64,000 nt of DNA from Endocalyx cinctus (Eukaryota; Ascomycota; Sordariomycetes; Amphisphaeriales; Apiosporaceae): contig BCKC01000005.1 of assembly GCA_001600455.1 (NCBI GenBank), positions 930,001 through 994,000 of the forward strand. Direction: 5' to 3'. Under the pieces are notes generated by a model, which worked only from the letters and a program-made list of their open reading frames with translations, ran no database searches and was not told the DNA's origin. The first letter of the stretch is position 1. Each line of letters begins with the position of its first letter. Position numbers and translations under genes: made by a program. Positions 1-12,054 of the stretch are shown here, piece after piece.

Positions 1-1092
1 GGCGAGATGGTTACCAAGATTCACACACCCCCGAGCTCGGCCACGCTGGGATCTGAAACGGAAGATGGTGCCAAGAATCGGGATGATGAAGAGGCAGAGA
101 TTGAAGATGTCGTCGTGCTAGTATCACACGGCGCCGGCTGTAACGCTCTTATTGGCGCCATCACGCACCAACCCGTGTTAGCAGACGTCGCTATGTCCTC
201 GTTGACCATGGCTAAGCGACGATCAGAGTTTGGCGACTACGGGGGTGACGCTCAAAAAGATATAGCATCGTCTCTCGAAGCTGCTCTTCCAAAGAGCAGT
301 CCCCTCGTATCCCAAATATATGACCTAAAATTGTTCGCAAATGTCGATCACCTTCAGCCCTCGGTCGCTCCCTCGGCACTTGGTCGTGCTCCGTTAGGTA
401 CGGGCACTTCTGGTTTTCGGAACGTGTTCAACACGGGGTACACGTCGGCTCTTAAAGAAATTAATTTCGGTGTCATCCACGACGGCGGTACAAACGGTGG
501 AGGAAATAGTCGAAAGAATACGGTAAATGCCTCTTTAGGTAGTATGAGAAAAGCATCCGGTGGTCCGTCAATGCCCGTGCGCAATCCCGCAACCGCTTAT
601 CATGGAGGGTGGAACTCGGTTAACAGCGGCGGAAGCAGCTTCCCGGCCATTCAGCATAACCGCAGCGGGTCCTGGGGCCTGTGGATGCCAAAGCAAGAAG
701 ACAGCGGAGCCCAAACACCCGAGAAAGAGGCGGACTCTCCCATGTTACTTGATTTTAGTCACGAAAAAGTAACCTTCCACAGAGCGGAGACGCCGGAGAG
801 AAAATCATCAGCAGTTCAGACAGATCCGGTAGTAGAACGTGCATTAGACAGCTCTACTATACCTTCAAACTCTGCCGTCACTGCTCCGGAGAAGAGTCAG
901 GCGAACGGATCTCATGTCGAACATAGACCGGAAGAAGAGGACGGTTTCGACGAAGAAGCCATGCCCGCTTCACATCTTTGGGCCGGGACCGGAAACGGTG
1001 GTCTGTGGGGATCTCCGAGGCCACCAGGTGAGGCTGAACGAATACGCGACTTCAGCGCTTCCAAGAGAAGATGGACCGTCAACGAGCGTTGA
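1..1092 (+). CDS. Histidine phosphatase (phosphoglycerate mutase-like) family protein, 3' part
   Basis: The frame is open from the first base of the window, so the gene begins upstream and only the C-terminal ~363 residues are visible. The diagnostic stretch is VVLVSHGAGCNALIGAI near the start. It resembles the segment around the second catalytic histidine of fungal histidine-phosphatase (PGM-like) proteins. The remaining ~300 residues are low-complexity, Ser/Gly/Pro-rich and probably disordered, with an acidic stretch (HRPEEEDGFDEEAMP) before a basic C-terminus. I see no intron in the visible part. The gene is convergent with the mitochondrial carrier at 2104-3266. The exact substrate (sugar phosphate, protein or other phosphoester) cannot be told because the N-terminal RHG motif lies outside the window. 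Confidence 0.7.
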   Translation, partial: GEMVTKIHTPPSSATLGSETEDGAKNRDDEEAEIEDVVVLVSHGAGCNALIGAITHQPVLADVAMSSLTMAKRRSEFGDYGGDAQKDIASSLEAALPKSSPLVSQIYDLKLFANVDHLQPSVAPSALGRAPLGTGTSGFRNVFNTGYTSALKEINFGVIHDGGTNGGGNSRKNTVNASLGSMRKASGGPSMPVRNPATAYHGGWNSVNSGGSSFPAIQHNRSGSWGLWMPKQEDSGAQTPEKEADSPMLLDFSHEKVTFHRAETPERKSSAVQTDPVVERALDSSTIPSNSAVTAPEKSQANGSHVEHRPEEEDGFDEEAMPASHLWAGTGNGGLWGSPRPPGEAERIRDFSASKRRWTVNER

Positions 1093-2103
1093 CGTATTCG
1101 CGTATTTCAGTCTACTCGGACACTAGACGGTTCTCGCGGAGAGGGAAAATCGATACGGAGTGGAAATTTTTTTTTTTTTTAAACGAAATTTAGCATAGGT
1201 CATAGGTTTGCGCAAGGTTATTTATTACATTAGTCCGCTCAGTCAAGTTGGTATCCGCGAAAAAGCTTTCAGTATAGTTCTTAATGGTAATGCATGAATC
1301 ACCCAAAACGTGGTAATTATTGAACCAGTTTGGTTTTGATTTGAGAACCGTGTACTAAAGCTTGAAACTTTTCATATATATACCCAGGTAGGTATATATG
1401 TACACTTGGTATTTACTCAATACCGTATTTCGTCTGTGTCTTTTATAGATACCAGGTTGATCACGGATAATTTCATTATTCTGTAACACTTTACATCGTG
1501 CATATTGTGAGTTGCTTAGTACTCCGTAGACTTCGGCTGTTTGAGTTATATTAAGGAAACTCATCGATAATCTATGTAGTCCGATTCCGTTGATGGAATT
1601 TTTCCGACCGGGCCGCTATAAAGTTTGTAAATAATATATATTATGTGTAGGTGAGAGCTACTGCGCTGTAGATCACGGGAAAGGTGAGCGAACGTACACA
1701 CACATGCACACTTAAGTATATCTATATGAACAGGGTCTATTAATCATACGTGGAGTCATAAAAAGTCCGCATCAAGTCTTCCGCGATATCCATAAACGGT
1801 ACCCGCATATGCCGTGTTACGCCTCGGGGCCGAAATCTTTCGTTCTAGAAATTCTATTCTCCCCCTCTCTATAGCATCTCTGGGGCTGATAATCATAAAG
1901 AATATGAACCTGCTCAGGTGAACTTTCTCTCTTTCTCTCACTTCTTCGACATGCAGAATTTAATTTCTGTCCCATAACTCTAATCTTCCTCCCCCTATTT
2001 TTCACCAAATCATGAAAAATAAACCCACAATTATTCTTTCCCATTCATTTCTCACACGCGGATGAATAAGACACATATAGCAGCAGGACGGGAAATAAAT
2101 AAT
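1093..2103. other. Intergenic spacer between convergent genes
   Basis: This is AT-rich sequence between two 3' ends. It has a 14-nt T run near 1167-1180 and one copy of the recurrent 9-mer TACTCCGTA at 1520-1528. I see no gene in it. Confidence 0.6.
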
Positions 2104-3266
2104 CTATCCAAACATCTTCTTCATTCCCTGATGCGCTAATTCGACTCCCAAGAAAGTCGCCGCGTTAGCCGGGACCGCCCTCGCGAGCGCGGGTCCGAAC
2201 CCGGGGAAGAAAGCTTTGAACCCGCCCCTGGCGTACAGCTCCCTCACGACGCCCCCGATGGAGACGTTCCCCTCGGCCGTCTGCAGTCTCGACTTGACGG
2301 TATCGACGGGGAAGACGGGGATCCACATAGCGACGCCGGCGGCGCCACCCGCGGCCGTGACGGCGAGGAGGCTCAGATCGCCCGTCTTCTTGCCCGTGGC
2401 CGGGTCGATCGGGGTAAGCCTCCGCTTGATATATTCGTACGCGGCGAAGTAAGCGGCGCTACCGGGCCCGTCGCGGGCTAGAGTGGCGGCGCTGCCGCGG
2501 AAGACGGACCGGAACCCGCCCTCGGCGTATAGCTTGCGCACGACGTCGAGCCCGCCTTTGTACTTGGGCTCCTCGCCCGGCTTTAGCTTTTGCCCTTGCA
2601 CCTGCAGGATCACCTTGACGCGCTCGAAGGGGGCCGTGATGGCCGTCATGGGCACGGCCGAGAAGAAGCCGGCCGCCGAGATCTGGCCGATGCTGAGACC
2701 GCCGTCGGCGCTCGGCGTCGATACCGAGGTGACCAGTTGCTTGCCTAGGTCGTAACCCCAGAAAGAGACGGCAACTGCGTTTGAGAAAGAGATAAAAATA
2801 AAGGTTAGTTGATTTTAATTTAAAAAAAAAAAAAAAGGAACGAGGGAACAATTCTTTTTTAGCGAGCAAGCAAGAACGTACACATAGGCGTGACACCCAC
2901 GAGCGGCGCGCTAACGCCGGCGTAGAGTCCTCTCCTCAGACCATCCCGGGCGATACTCTTACGCACGACGTCCACGGCCGAGCTGTAGACGCCGCTCTCG
3001 GCGGTTTGCAAGCGGACCTTGACGAGGTCGAACGGGTGCCCTACGACGACGGCGCATACGCCTCCGAACCCTCCGGCGGCGAAGGAGCGGATCTGCGAGG
3101 AGAAGCTGCTGGCGGCCGCCTTCGCCTCGGCTTTTATCTCGCCCTTCAACTCTTCTTTCGTCTCCGGTATATGCGGGAGTTTGTCGGCGATCGGTTCGGG
3201 GAGCTTGGATTGCAGCTTCGAGTTTATGCCTCCGTCTGAGGAGGAAGGGGTTGAGGAGGAAGACAT
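2104..3266 (-). CDS. acuH: Mitochondrial carnitine/acylcarnitine carrier
   Basis: Two exons, 3266-2882 and 2774-2104, joined over a 107-bp intron (GTACGT...CGCAG), encode about 351 aa. The join gives TPMFAVSFWGYDLGK across the exons. Three mitochondrial carrier (SLC25) repeats are visible with signatures HPFDLVKVRLQT, APFERVKVILQVQ and FPVDTVKSRLQT. The second and third fit the carnitine/acylcarnitine translocase subfamily (yeast CRC1, Aspergillus acuH). This subfamily imports acylcarnitines across the inner mitochondrial membrane for beta-oxidation. The first ~60 residues are a hydrophilic extension rich in Ser, Lys and Glu. The start at 3266 is the first ATG of an open frame. The subfamily call is by motif recognition, so another carrier specificity is possible. 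Confidence 0.88.
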
Positions 3267-4404
3267 TTTTGTATCGGTGAGCGTCCCTTATCAACGACTC
3301 GAACTTTCGACGGGAAGAGATAGGGAGAGAGAATATGAAAGAAAGAGTCGGATATATCGATCTGACCAAGTAAAACCCCCCTCTTTCGCACCAGCCACCC
3401 TACTTCAAGAACGGACTGGATTGCTCGTTATAACGGAGTTCCGTGTTAAATTATAAGAGATTATCTTTAATTATGTTCTTTTTCGAGTTATTGTTTATAA
3501 TTTTAACCATATATCGACTCAATATAGATCTAATAGTAGGGGTGAGGTAATTGAGATTGTTTACTTTCTCTTCAGGGATGGGTATATTCGGTTGTAGATA
3601 AAATCTCAATTGCTTGCGATGCGCACAGTGGAGCAGACAGACGTCAGTCAAGAAGAAAAGAAAAGCCTCGGTAACTTTTCTATAGCCGCATGCAGCTCTA
3701 TGGATATAACCTTGGTTATTATTTCTTATTTTCAATATTTATTTGAAAATCTAAGCGATATCTGTCTGCTTTAATATTGAACATGATGTTATAATACAAA
3801 TCTAATTATTGATTCAAACTATCAAAGTATAGATGAGTTATTTTTTATATCCCCGCCAAGTCGGTTTAAGGGAAAATCGTATAAAAACTTCTGTAAATCT
3901 TCACATGTCTTTTAAACTTTCTGGGGTAAAAGTACCCCTAACTAGCCCTAAGTACCTGATCCTTATGGAGGGGAACAGGAAGAACAGGGGCAGGGCAGGA
4001 TAGGATACACAGGCGTAGAGGGGCAGTTAAGTCCACAGGTATACTCCGTACTCTGTACTATAAATCCGCTTAGATGAGTCTACGGTTAGCGCGGCTTGTG
4101 AACTGACAACAGTATTTGGGTTTAAATATTTATATGTACTCCGTATATGTAAGACTATATACAAGAAAATAGATTTTTTTTTTTTGGTAGAATCTATGGG
4201 TATCTATTATCGTCGCCTGCATCGTTCCATCTTCTTATGTCCACTATGTCCTGTCTTGCTCTTTTAAAGTATATACTACCAAACACGTAAATACCTGGGT
4301 AATTAGTAAGATCCATTCATGCAGCATGCGAGCCAATCCTCCCACATCTCAAAAAGAAAAAAAGGGTAAAAGGAATCCGTCCCAGGATAAAAAAAAAAAC
4401 TTTT
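3267..4404. other. Intergenic spacer 5' of the carrier gene
   Basis: AT-rich DNA between the carrier promoter and the 3' end of the zinc transporter. It carries two copies of TACTCCGTA (4042-4050 and 4137-4145) and several short A/T homopolymers. No supported gene is seen. Confidence 0.55.
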
Positions 4405-6174
4405 TCATGCCCCCTTTTCGTAGATGGGAGCTTTGTTGGTTGGTGTGGCACCTGTCCTTCCCATTCCGCACCAACATGACGATTCGCCCTCACGTTCCAT
4501 CTGTATCGTCGCCTCAATCCCGTGTTGAGATAAGTAGTTCTTCACCCTATCACGTACGTCCTCGAGGTCAGCCCCGCGTATGGCAGCTACGTGCAGCACT
4601 CCTAGAAGCTTGCCGTCCGCGGCCTTGTGCCCGTCGTCTGTCCAGAATTTAGGTACCGAATAAGATGCTACGCCGCGCTGATTCGTTATCTCCGAGATCG
4701 TGTTCCGAAGGTTGTATTCCGTGTCGGCTGGGATGGTTAGAAGTAGACGTTGAGCCGACGATTTTACCAAGGGAATTGCTGTGATGAGAATTAAGTAGGC
4801 AATCAGGAAAGACGCCAGGGGGTCCCATCCCGACCAAGGGATAAAGTAGGTCAACACTGTTGAGAGGATCACCGAGGCGCTTCCTAGCGTGTCGGCTAGG
4901 ATGTGAAGGTAGATGCCGTGCATGTTCTCATTATCGTGGTTGTGTGAATGCACGTGACCGTGATCATGCTTGTGCTCGTGACCATGTTCGCCGTGAGATT
5001 TGCACTCTTTTCCTTCATGTTCGTGTTTGTGGTCATGATCATGACTATGGGAGTGCGAGTGGCTATGCCCATGGCCATGGCCGTGATCGTGCCCGTGATG
5101 ATGACCGTGCGAGCCGAAAGCAAAGATTCCAAGCAAGTTGACTACCAATCCCATAGTGCTCACAACGAAAAGTTCCGAAAGCCGCTTTGTTTCTCTTCCC
5201 TCCAAGAGTCGTTCGAATCCCTCGAACATGATCTCCAGGCTGATCAGTCTATACCGGAGTTAGTCAGATATCTAGCAAGAAACGGAGTATTTTATCGTCA
5301 ATACATACACCAAGAAGACACCGTTGGCGAAACCACTCAGCGTCTCAATCTTTCCGAAACCATACGGAAATTTCTCGCTGGGTGGCCATTTGCTCATGAC
5401 CGAGGCAAATAGACCGACAGCCAAAGCAACACAGTCAAAGAACATGTGTATGCTGTCGCTGATCAATCCTAATGAGTCTGTGAGGTACCCATAAACTGCT
5501 TGGATAGTCATAAACGTGAAATTGACCCTATTTAGTCGTTAGTTAGCTGGAACAGGAAAACTCGCTGAGTACCAAATCGCAAAAATCACATACACCATGA
5601 AGTAAAAAATGCGGCGAGAATCCTTCTCCGTCATCACGGCGTGAATCAGCGGGTATTTTGATGTATATGGCAACAGTAGCCCCGTAAGCGCAGAGTGGTC
5701 TCCGTGACTGTGACCATGACTGTGACTGTGGCCGTGACCGTGGTCATGACTGTGGTCATGGTGGTGATGCGCATGGGTCACGGCGGGGGAAGGAGGTTCG
5801 TAGTCGATATTTCTAACTTTCTCGTCCTCCATTGGCTTTGCTTCGGGGCTCGGGAGCTCTTCGGTGTTCTTCCTTAGGGGCGACGGGCGGTTTTCGCGTT
5901 TTTGCAGAGGTAAGAAGGAATTGGCGCGATACTGCGACTCGTTGATGTTCTGGCGAGAGTGAGAATGATTATCGTGGTCACCGTGGTTTTCCTGATCAGG
6001 TTTAAGAAGACTGCCGTTGGACGGGTTTGAGCGGGAGGATCTCGTGTGTCCAAAAGATGATGTCGAGCTGAGGGGAGAGTGTGAATGCGAGTGGGAACGT
6101 GAATGCGGACGGTCGAGGGAGGATTGGCTATGGCTATGTGGTAAAGCGGTCTGCGGAAGAGCATAGGAAGCCAT
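4405..6174 (-). CDS. MSC2: Cation diffusion facilitator zinc transporter, MSC2/ZnT5-like
   Basis: Three exons (6174-5594, 5527-5309, 5248-4405) encode about 547 aa. Both introns (66 and 60 bp) use a GTATGT donor after a GT dinucleotide and lie in phase 2. The first ~190 residues are hydrophilic with His-rich runs (HHHHDHSHDHGHGHSHSHGH near residues 135-155). Six membrane segments of the CDF fold follow. Both transport-site pairs are intact: His221/Asp225 in HMFFD and His382/Asp386 in HILAD. A second very His-rich loop lies between TM IV and V (about residues 313-370). The family exports cytosolic zinc into the ER/Golgi lumen, and yeast Msc2 works as a heteromer with Zrg17. This protein is shorter than yeast Msc2 and lacks its extra N-terminal membrane segments, so the Msc2 assignment is by similarity of the CDF half. 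Confidence 0.87.
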
Positions 6175-8462
6175 ATTCTCTAGCTTGGGTGGATAACTCG
6201 AGAGGATGTGTATCAGCCGGGCTGTCGATCTAGTTACCGATCTAGTTTGGTTTGTTCAATTGGCTCGTAGAGTCTTTACGACTCTTGATTTATCTTTTAA
6301 AGCCCTTATCGCAATGACATCGAATGGAGGCAGATGTGTGGTCAATTGAGCAGATGTCGATTGATCGGTTATCTAATATTTACACGTAATATTTACTTGT
6401 CGTCAAAAGCGAGAAGATGGAAGCGGGTCGTTTTCGTGATGGGAGGGGAAGGTGTTAAGTTCGGGGTGTTTAGTTGCTTAAATCTGGAGCGAGTTTAGGT
6501 GATAGGTCGGTGGATTAAAAGGGGAATCCTAGGTAGATGATATAATTTATCCTTTTATAAGCTGCCAGATAACTTAGGTAAATAGATACCCTGGTAAATA
6601 TGGAAGAAACTATACATGAAAAGCAGAATTTCAAAATTTCAATCTTAAAAGAACAAGAATGAAACACGGTCACCTAGAAAAGTAAAAGAAAGAAGGGACA
6701 AAAAAACAAAAAATACGAAGAAAATGTAAATAGTTTTTCGAGTCTATTTGAGCATCTAAATATCCTATCTATTCAAGGTAGGTTGTCAGGAACTCCAAGC
6801 AATGCCCAGATAGATAGTAAGTAAATTGATTACTATTATTATGGGGGATATTTGGAAATGGAGACGCGGTAACATTCTTCGTCGCCTTCCCATCTGCTTC
6901 CGTCTTAGCTGCTAGCTGCTTATCCGCTTATCCTGGGTGTTACATTGTGGCTTAAGACTGGTAGGTCGTTATTCCTGACTAGCAGTAATCCTACAAAAAA
7001 CCAGTATGGCGACCCTTGATTTCAGCGTTGAATGACAATATATATATTATTGATATAGTAAGCATATTAAGTATGTCGACATATAATACTTCACAGGAAC
7101 AAAAAAAAAAGAGGCCAACTATCATCATACCCCGTGCTTTCTCCACATCACGAGCTCGCAAGCATTGCATCATTGTTCATCGTATATGCGTTGCAATACT
7201 CCCAATATTTACTGTATGATATATCGATATACTCCAAGTTAGTACTCAGTTACTTGAGTTGCATGGCATCTGCTACACAAGCAAGTACCTGCTAATCACT
7301 AAGTACAGTAGTAAATAAGTTATCAATCTGAGCTTAAGTACCTTCATACATGCGTATAGTATATTTAAGGGAAACGGTTAATAGTATAAAAATTGATCAG
7401 TACAACCTACCAGAAGCTTTAAATTAACCTCTTCTCTTATAATATTTATTATTACCTACCTAGGCAGGTAATTACTTAGGCACCTTAGCTTATTATCTGC
7501 AGCATGCATGTACAGCCTGCAAAATATATTCGTCTGTGAGCAAATTCATCGGTGCGGCTGAATTTCATTGTAATGTAGGGTCTTTACTAGGTTAGTTCTG
7601 ACGTGAGGTTATGTCTGGGCTTTTACTACGAGGTCTTTTTTTAACATCCTCAAGGGTACACCCGCCCGTCATCTAATTATAAATGAGTACCCCTATGCTC
7701 TCTATCTTTGCTACTGGTAATTTATTCTATGGAGAAGATATAAATTCCTCTAGGTTAGGTAGGTAGTGTATCAACCTGGTAACGATATTATCCTTCCTAA
7801 ACCTTAGCTGTTCCATTTTCAAGATAAGCGTAATCAATATGGCCAACTTGCACCAGTATCGTGATTGTTAACTATGACTATATTAAAAAGTACTTTTCTC
7901 GGATGGAACCTTGGAAATAACCGAAGCATAGGTTGGTCATGCCTGTAGTTTATATGAGACACGGCCTCCTCAATATCTTGATAATCGGTTCTTTAAGTAA
8001 TAAAGTAGTTTTTCAAATTATTAGGACAAAAAAAAACATTTTATACAATTAATCTGAGATGAGACAAAAAGCATTCCAAGGTTTTTATGTCCGACTATTC
8101 TCTGGTGCTTCTTGAAAGTGTTGCTGACTGATTATCTTAATCATTTAACGAACGAACGCACTGATTTGGATAGCTGACAGGCTGATAGCTCTACCAGTCC
8201 GGTACTGGGCACTTAGTGCTAAAATAGTGGAGAACTATGAGCGTTAGCAGCCTGTAATTGTCCAATCTTAGACCCTGTTCTACCTATTAGTGACCCTTCA
8301 AACTAAGTATATTCTACTCTGTACAAGGTGTCATTTTGACATTCACTACAATACCAGAGTGAATATCAATTAGTACTACTGCGCTACTGCACAACTGAAA
8401 ATCCATGTTTCGAGAAACTCAGAATGCTTTAACATAGGGAAATAATATCCCTACCGCATTTC
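6175..8462. other. Divergent intergenic region (zinc transporter / ALG1)
   Basis: 2.3 kb of AT-rich DNA holding the promoters of two divergent genes. It contains an imperfect palindrome around 7454-7470 (TACCTACCTAGGCAGGTA) and many short A/T runs. The short open frames here (e.g. 7016-7219) have no recognisable content. Confidence 0.55.
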
Positions 8463-9968
8463 ATGATGGTGTTTCTTTTATTATTGTGGCTCCTAGCAGC
8501 CCTATCTCTCTTGATTACCACTTTATACTTCCTCCCCACTCGTTACGTAGAACCCTCGTCCAGGGCTAAGAACGATGTCTTGGTTCAGATTCTTGTCTTG
8601 GGGGATATTGGTCGAAGTCCGCGCATGCAGTACCATGCCTTAAGTATAGCCCGACACGGCGGAAGAGTAGACCTAATTGGTTATCTGGGTTAGTTCTCGA
8701 GTTCTTTTATGTGTTCTTTTATGTGTGGTACTTCGTGGATTGGCATATATTTACACTAAAATCGATCACATTCAGAATCTACGCCACACCCAGATCTCGT
8801 AGCAAATCCTCGAGTACAATTTCACCCTTTGGAGCCGCTACCGTCGGCTCTTAAGGCGGTGTCACTTCCCTTCATCTTGCTTGCCCCTCTGAAGGTCATA
8901 TGGCAAGTTATTTCTCTATACAGAACCCTTTTTCTCACCTCGAGGCCTGCACGATGGTTGCTTGTACAGGTATGTAAACATGGTGCTTTCAATATTATAC
9001 TTTATAGCTTATACTTTCTATAGAACCCCCCCTCTATACCTACTCTTTTTATTGCCTACTGGGTCAAGAGAGTGCGAAACACGCGCCTCGTGGTTGATTG
9101 GCACAATTATGGCTGGACCATCTTGGCCGGAACTAAGGGGAAAGATCACCCTCTCGTGACGATCTCGCAAGATCATGAGATGCAGTTTGGAAGGATAGCA
9201 CCATACGCCAACATCACCGTCACTCATGCCATGAGTCGCGAGCTTGCGCGAGAGCCCTGGTCTATCAAGACGCCCATCTACACCTTGCACGATCGCCCCG
9301 CCGCCATCTTCCAGCCCCTAGAGTCTCAGCAAGCTCGAAAAAAGTTCTTAGAAAGTTTGCCGGAGACGAAAAATCACGCTGCCGACATCGTCGCCGGACG
9401 CACGTGGCTCATAGTTAGCAGCACATCCTGGACTCCGGACGAGGATTTCTCTCTTTTACTAGATGCCCTAGTCGCCTATGCGCGTCACCCCTGGGCTCAG
9501 CCCCTCGTAGCTATCATCACCGGCCGGGGCCCGCAGAAGGCGATGTACGAGGCGCGCATCAAATCCTTACAGGACGCAGGACAGCTCCCCAATATTCATA
9601 TTCACACGGCGTGGCTTAGCATGTCCGACTACGCGACCCTTCTCGCATGTGCAGACCTAGGCGTATGTCTACACATGTCCAGCTCCGGCGTTGATTTGCC
9701 TATGAAAGTGGTTGATATGTTCGGATGCGGTTTACCGGTAGCCGCGTATGCTGGGTACGAAAGTTTCTCAGAGTTGGTGAAGGAAGGGGTAAACGGGCGG
9801 GGATTTGAGAAGGCAGATGAGCTCTCCATGATATTAGTTAGGTTATTTGATGATACTGGTGCCGAAGAACTGCGTAACTTGAGAGATGGGGCTAGACGAG
9901 AAAGTGCCCTGAGGTGGAATGAGGAGTGGGATCGAGTCCTAGCCCCGGTATTCGGGTTTGCCGAGTAG
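8463..9968 (+). CDS. ALG1: Chitobiosyldiphosphodolichol beta-mannosyltransferase
   Basis: Three exons (8463-8688, 8776-8969, 9024-9968) give about 454 aa. Introns are 87 bp (GTTAGT donor) and 54 bp (GTATGT donor). The joins restore [17 protein letters not shown] and [17 protein letters not shown]. An N-terminal hydrophobic anchor (about residues 2-25) precedes the GT33 glycosyltransferase fold, with [28 protein letters not shown] and, near the C-terminus, [20 protein letters not shown], all typical of Alg1. The enzyme adds the first mannose from GDP-mannose to GlcNAc2-PP-dolichol on the cytosolic face of the ER. Two ATGs stand in tandem at 8463 and 8466, so the exact start is arbitrary by one codon. 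The gene is convergent with the E2 gene downstream. Confidence 0.93.
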
Positions 9969-10468
9969 ATTTTCGAATCACGTTGAACAGTCACATCATA
10001 CTTCGGGGATAACCATATTATACCATTTGAGATTTGTGAACGATTGAACTGAATTGGAGATTCGGGTAATTTACCTGATAAGACAACAAAAATGTAGTTC
10101 TCAAATTAGAAACCAAGCATCAGAATTCGAGCATAACGCTGCGTTTCCCTTAAAATCTAGATACCCACTTGTGAGCTAGTCGTAACATGGTGAGTGCTTC
10201 GCTCCATTCGTACGATGCTGCCGCCGTCTCTATCCAATAATAAAACGCAATGACGAGACGGATAGAAAAAAAAAAAAAAAAGTCAAAGTAATAATAAACA
10301 AAAGTTGCCGGGATGCTGATGCTGATGCCAAATATGATGTCGAAAAAATTGCAATTATATCCTTATCCTATCCATGCTTTCCCCATCCAGTCGTCGTGTT
10401 CACTATGAACCCGAAGTGGCTCCTAGACTCCAACCAAAGCAAAATGTAATAAATCAAAAACTTTAACC
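9969..10468. other. Intergenic spacer between convergent genes
   Basis: About 500 bp between the ALG1 and E2 3' ends, with a ~16-nt A run near 10266-10281. Nothing else is seen. Confidence 0.55.
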
Positions 10469-11090
10469 CTACTCATCCCCTAGGCTTTCCCTAACGCATT
10501 TACGAACCCGCTTCCTAAACTCTTTACTCTTTCCTTCGCGCTCCTCGCGCAAAAATTTGGCGGCGTCTAGGTTGGCGGGAGAGTCTTCGTTAGGTTCGGA
10601 AAAGAGGGAGATGACGGAAATTAGGATCGTCTCGGGCGTCTGGACGGGACTCCAACGCTCGCTAGCCGACTCGTAGCCGTATTTATCGTCTCCGGGAGGG
10701 TGCAGGATCGATATGCACAGGTCGCCCGAAGGGTAGATGTTCGGGTGGAATGGAACTGGCGTCTGGAATTTCATTTTAGGAGGTAGGAGGGGATATTCGC
10801 TAGGGAAAACTAGGTGCGCTCGGAAAATGGCTCCTACGGTTTTGGTTTTTGTTCGTTAGCAGACGGGAATCCATTTATCTACGTGCGTATTCGCGTATAG
10901 GAAAGATGAACGTACCTCCGTAGTATTTGCAGTCATCGTTAATCATAAGTGATACTTCCCACTCAAAAACGTTATCCTCTTGCACCAACCCGACAGAAAC
11001 GCCCGAGAGGTCGTGGGCGGTATTGATCTCCTTTAATTGTTTGGCGAGAAGACGGGCAGCTGCTAGGCCGCTGGACGAGGAGCTTGACAT
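10469..11090 (-). CDS. Ubiquitin-conjugating enzyme E2, UBE2G1/Ubc15 type
   Basis: Two exons (11090-10916, 10833-10469) over an 82-bp intron (GTACGT...GTAG) encode about 179 aa. The UBC fold is complete. FEWEVSLMINDD and PPKMKFQTPVPFHPN (HPN motif) are followed by the catalytic cysteine in SGDLCISILHPPGDDKYGYE. The acidic-loop insertion after the cysteine is typical of the UBE2G/Ubc7/Ubc15 group. SERWSPVQTPETILISVISL and a basic C-terminus match UBE2G1/S. pombe Ubc15 better than ERAD Ubc7. I chose the ATG at 11090 (context AAAC-ATG, MSSSSSSG), although the frame is also open to an ATG at 11135. The role is transfer of ubiquitin to substrates with an E3, and the specific pathway is not visible. 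Confidence 0.88.
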
Positions 11091-12054
11091 GTTTGCTTGT
11101 TCCGTTTTTGTGTTTCGTGGGTTCGTCGGTAACACCGGTAGGTTGTACTGAGTATGTCCTGGCGAGTTGAGCGTTGGGTTTGTGCGAGGGTAGGAAGCTA
11201 AGTGTTCGGTATCAACGATGTTAGCGTCCCTAAACGTGAACGTCGAGGGGGTGAGATGAACTGATGGATGGATTCCTTATCGCCGGTACTAAAATGTGGA
11301 TACAGGAGGGGCAGAGGGGTGTAAGGCAATCAGTACCAAATAGAAGACACGAGAAGTGTTGGAGGAGAATACGGTGAAAAGGGTATATAAAAATATAAAA
11401 TATTAATATTTGCAATACCTTATCTACAAATTATAAAAGGGCAATACTATTATTATTATTATTATTCTCGTTAGAGAGGCCAGGTAATATAAAAGACCAA
11501 GTGCCTACATATAGGTTAGACTGCAGGTACTAGGGATTTTAAACCTATTAAAATACTATTGTTAAATGACGATGGTTCTTGATTTGAACTTCCGATCCCG
11601 GCAGCCCGGCAGCCCGGCTGCTAGCTAAGTAATTCTGCAATCAAGATCTGTGTACCAAATGCTTGGTACTTAAGCGTTTTAAGATTCTCTTTAAGACGTG
11701 AGAGACTTACCTTAAGAACCTAGTGTACTTGTAGATACATGTTCAGCTGAGAATACTCTTGTAAATCTCAAAAATAGTATTACTACATTTGTAATATTAA
11801 AAGTTGTATATACAGCCATCATTTTCCGAGATAGTATTGTACACCAGATGAAAGAATTCCACTCGAAGCTGATTATCACGAATTTTGAAGATGTCTATAA
11901 CCAAATCTTATAGGAAAAGAGAAGACAAAAAAAACACAACTTTGCTTACCCAGTCCAATCGTACCATTAAAAAGTTATACATGCCCTTAAACACCGCACT
12001 CCATGCAAAAACACATTCGCTCGAGTCGCAGAGACAAAGTAAGCAAGGTTTTTC
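11091..12054. other. Intergenic spacer
   Basis: About 960 bp of AT-rich DNA between two minus-strand genes. It includes a short ATT microsatellite near 11448-11466 and a GGCAGCCC tandem near 11600. No gene is supported. Confidence 0.5.

Noticed and set aside
4860..5412. Met/Val-rich plus-strand frames opposite the zinc transporter
   Set aside because: Complement of the His-rich codons (CAT/CAC reads ATG/GTG); not a gene.
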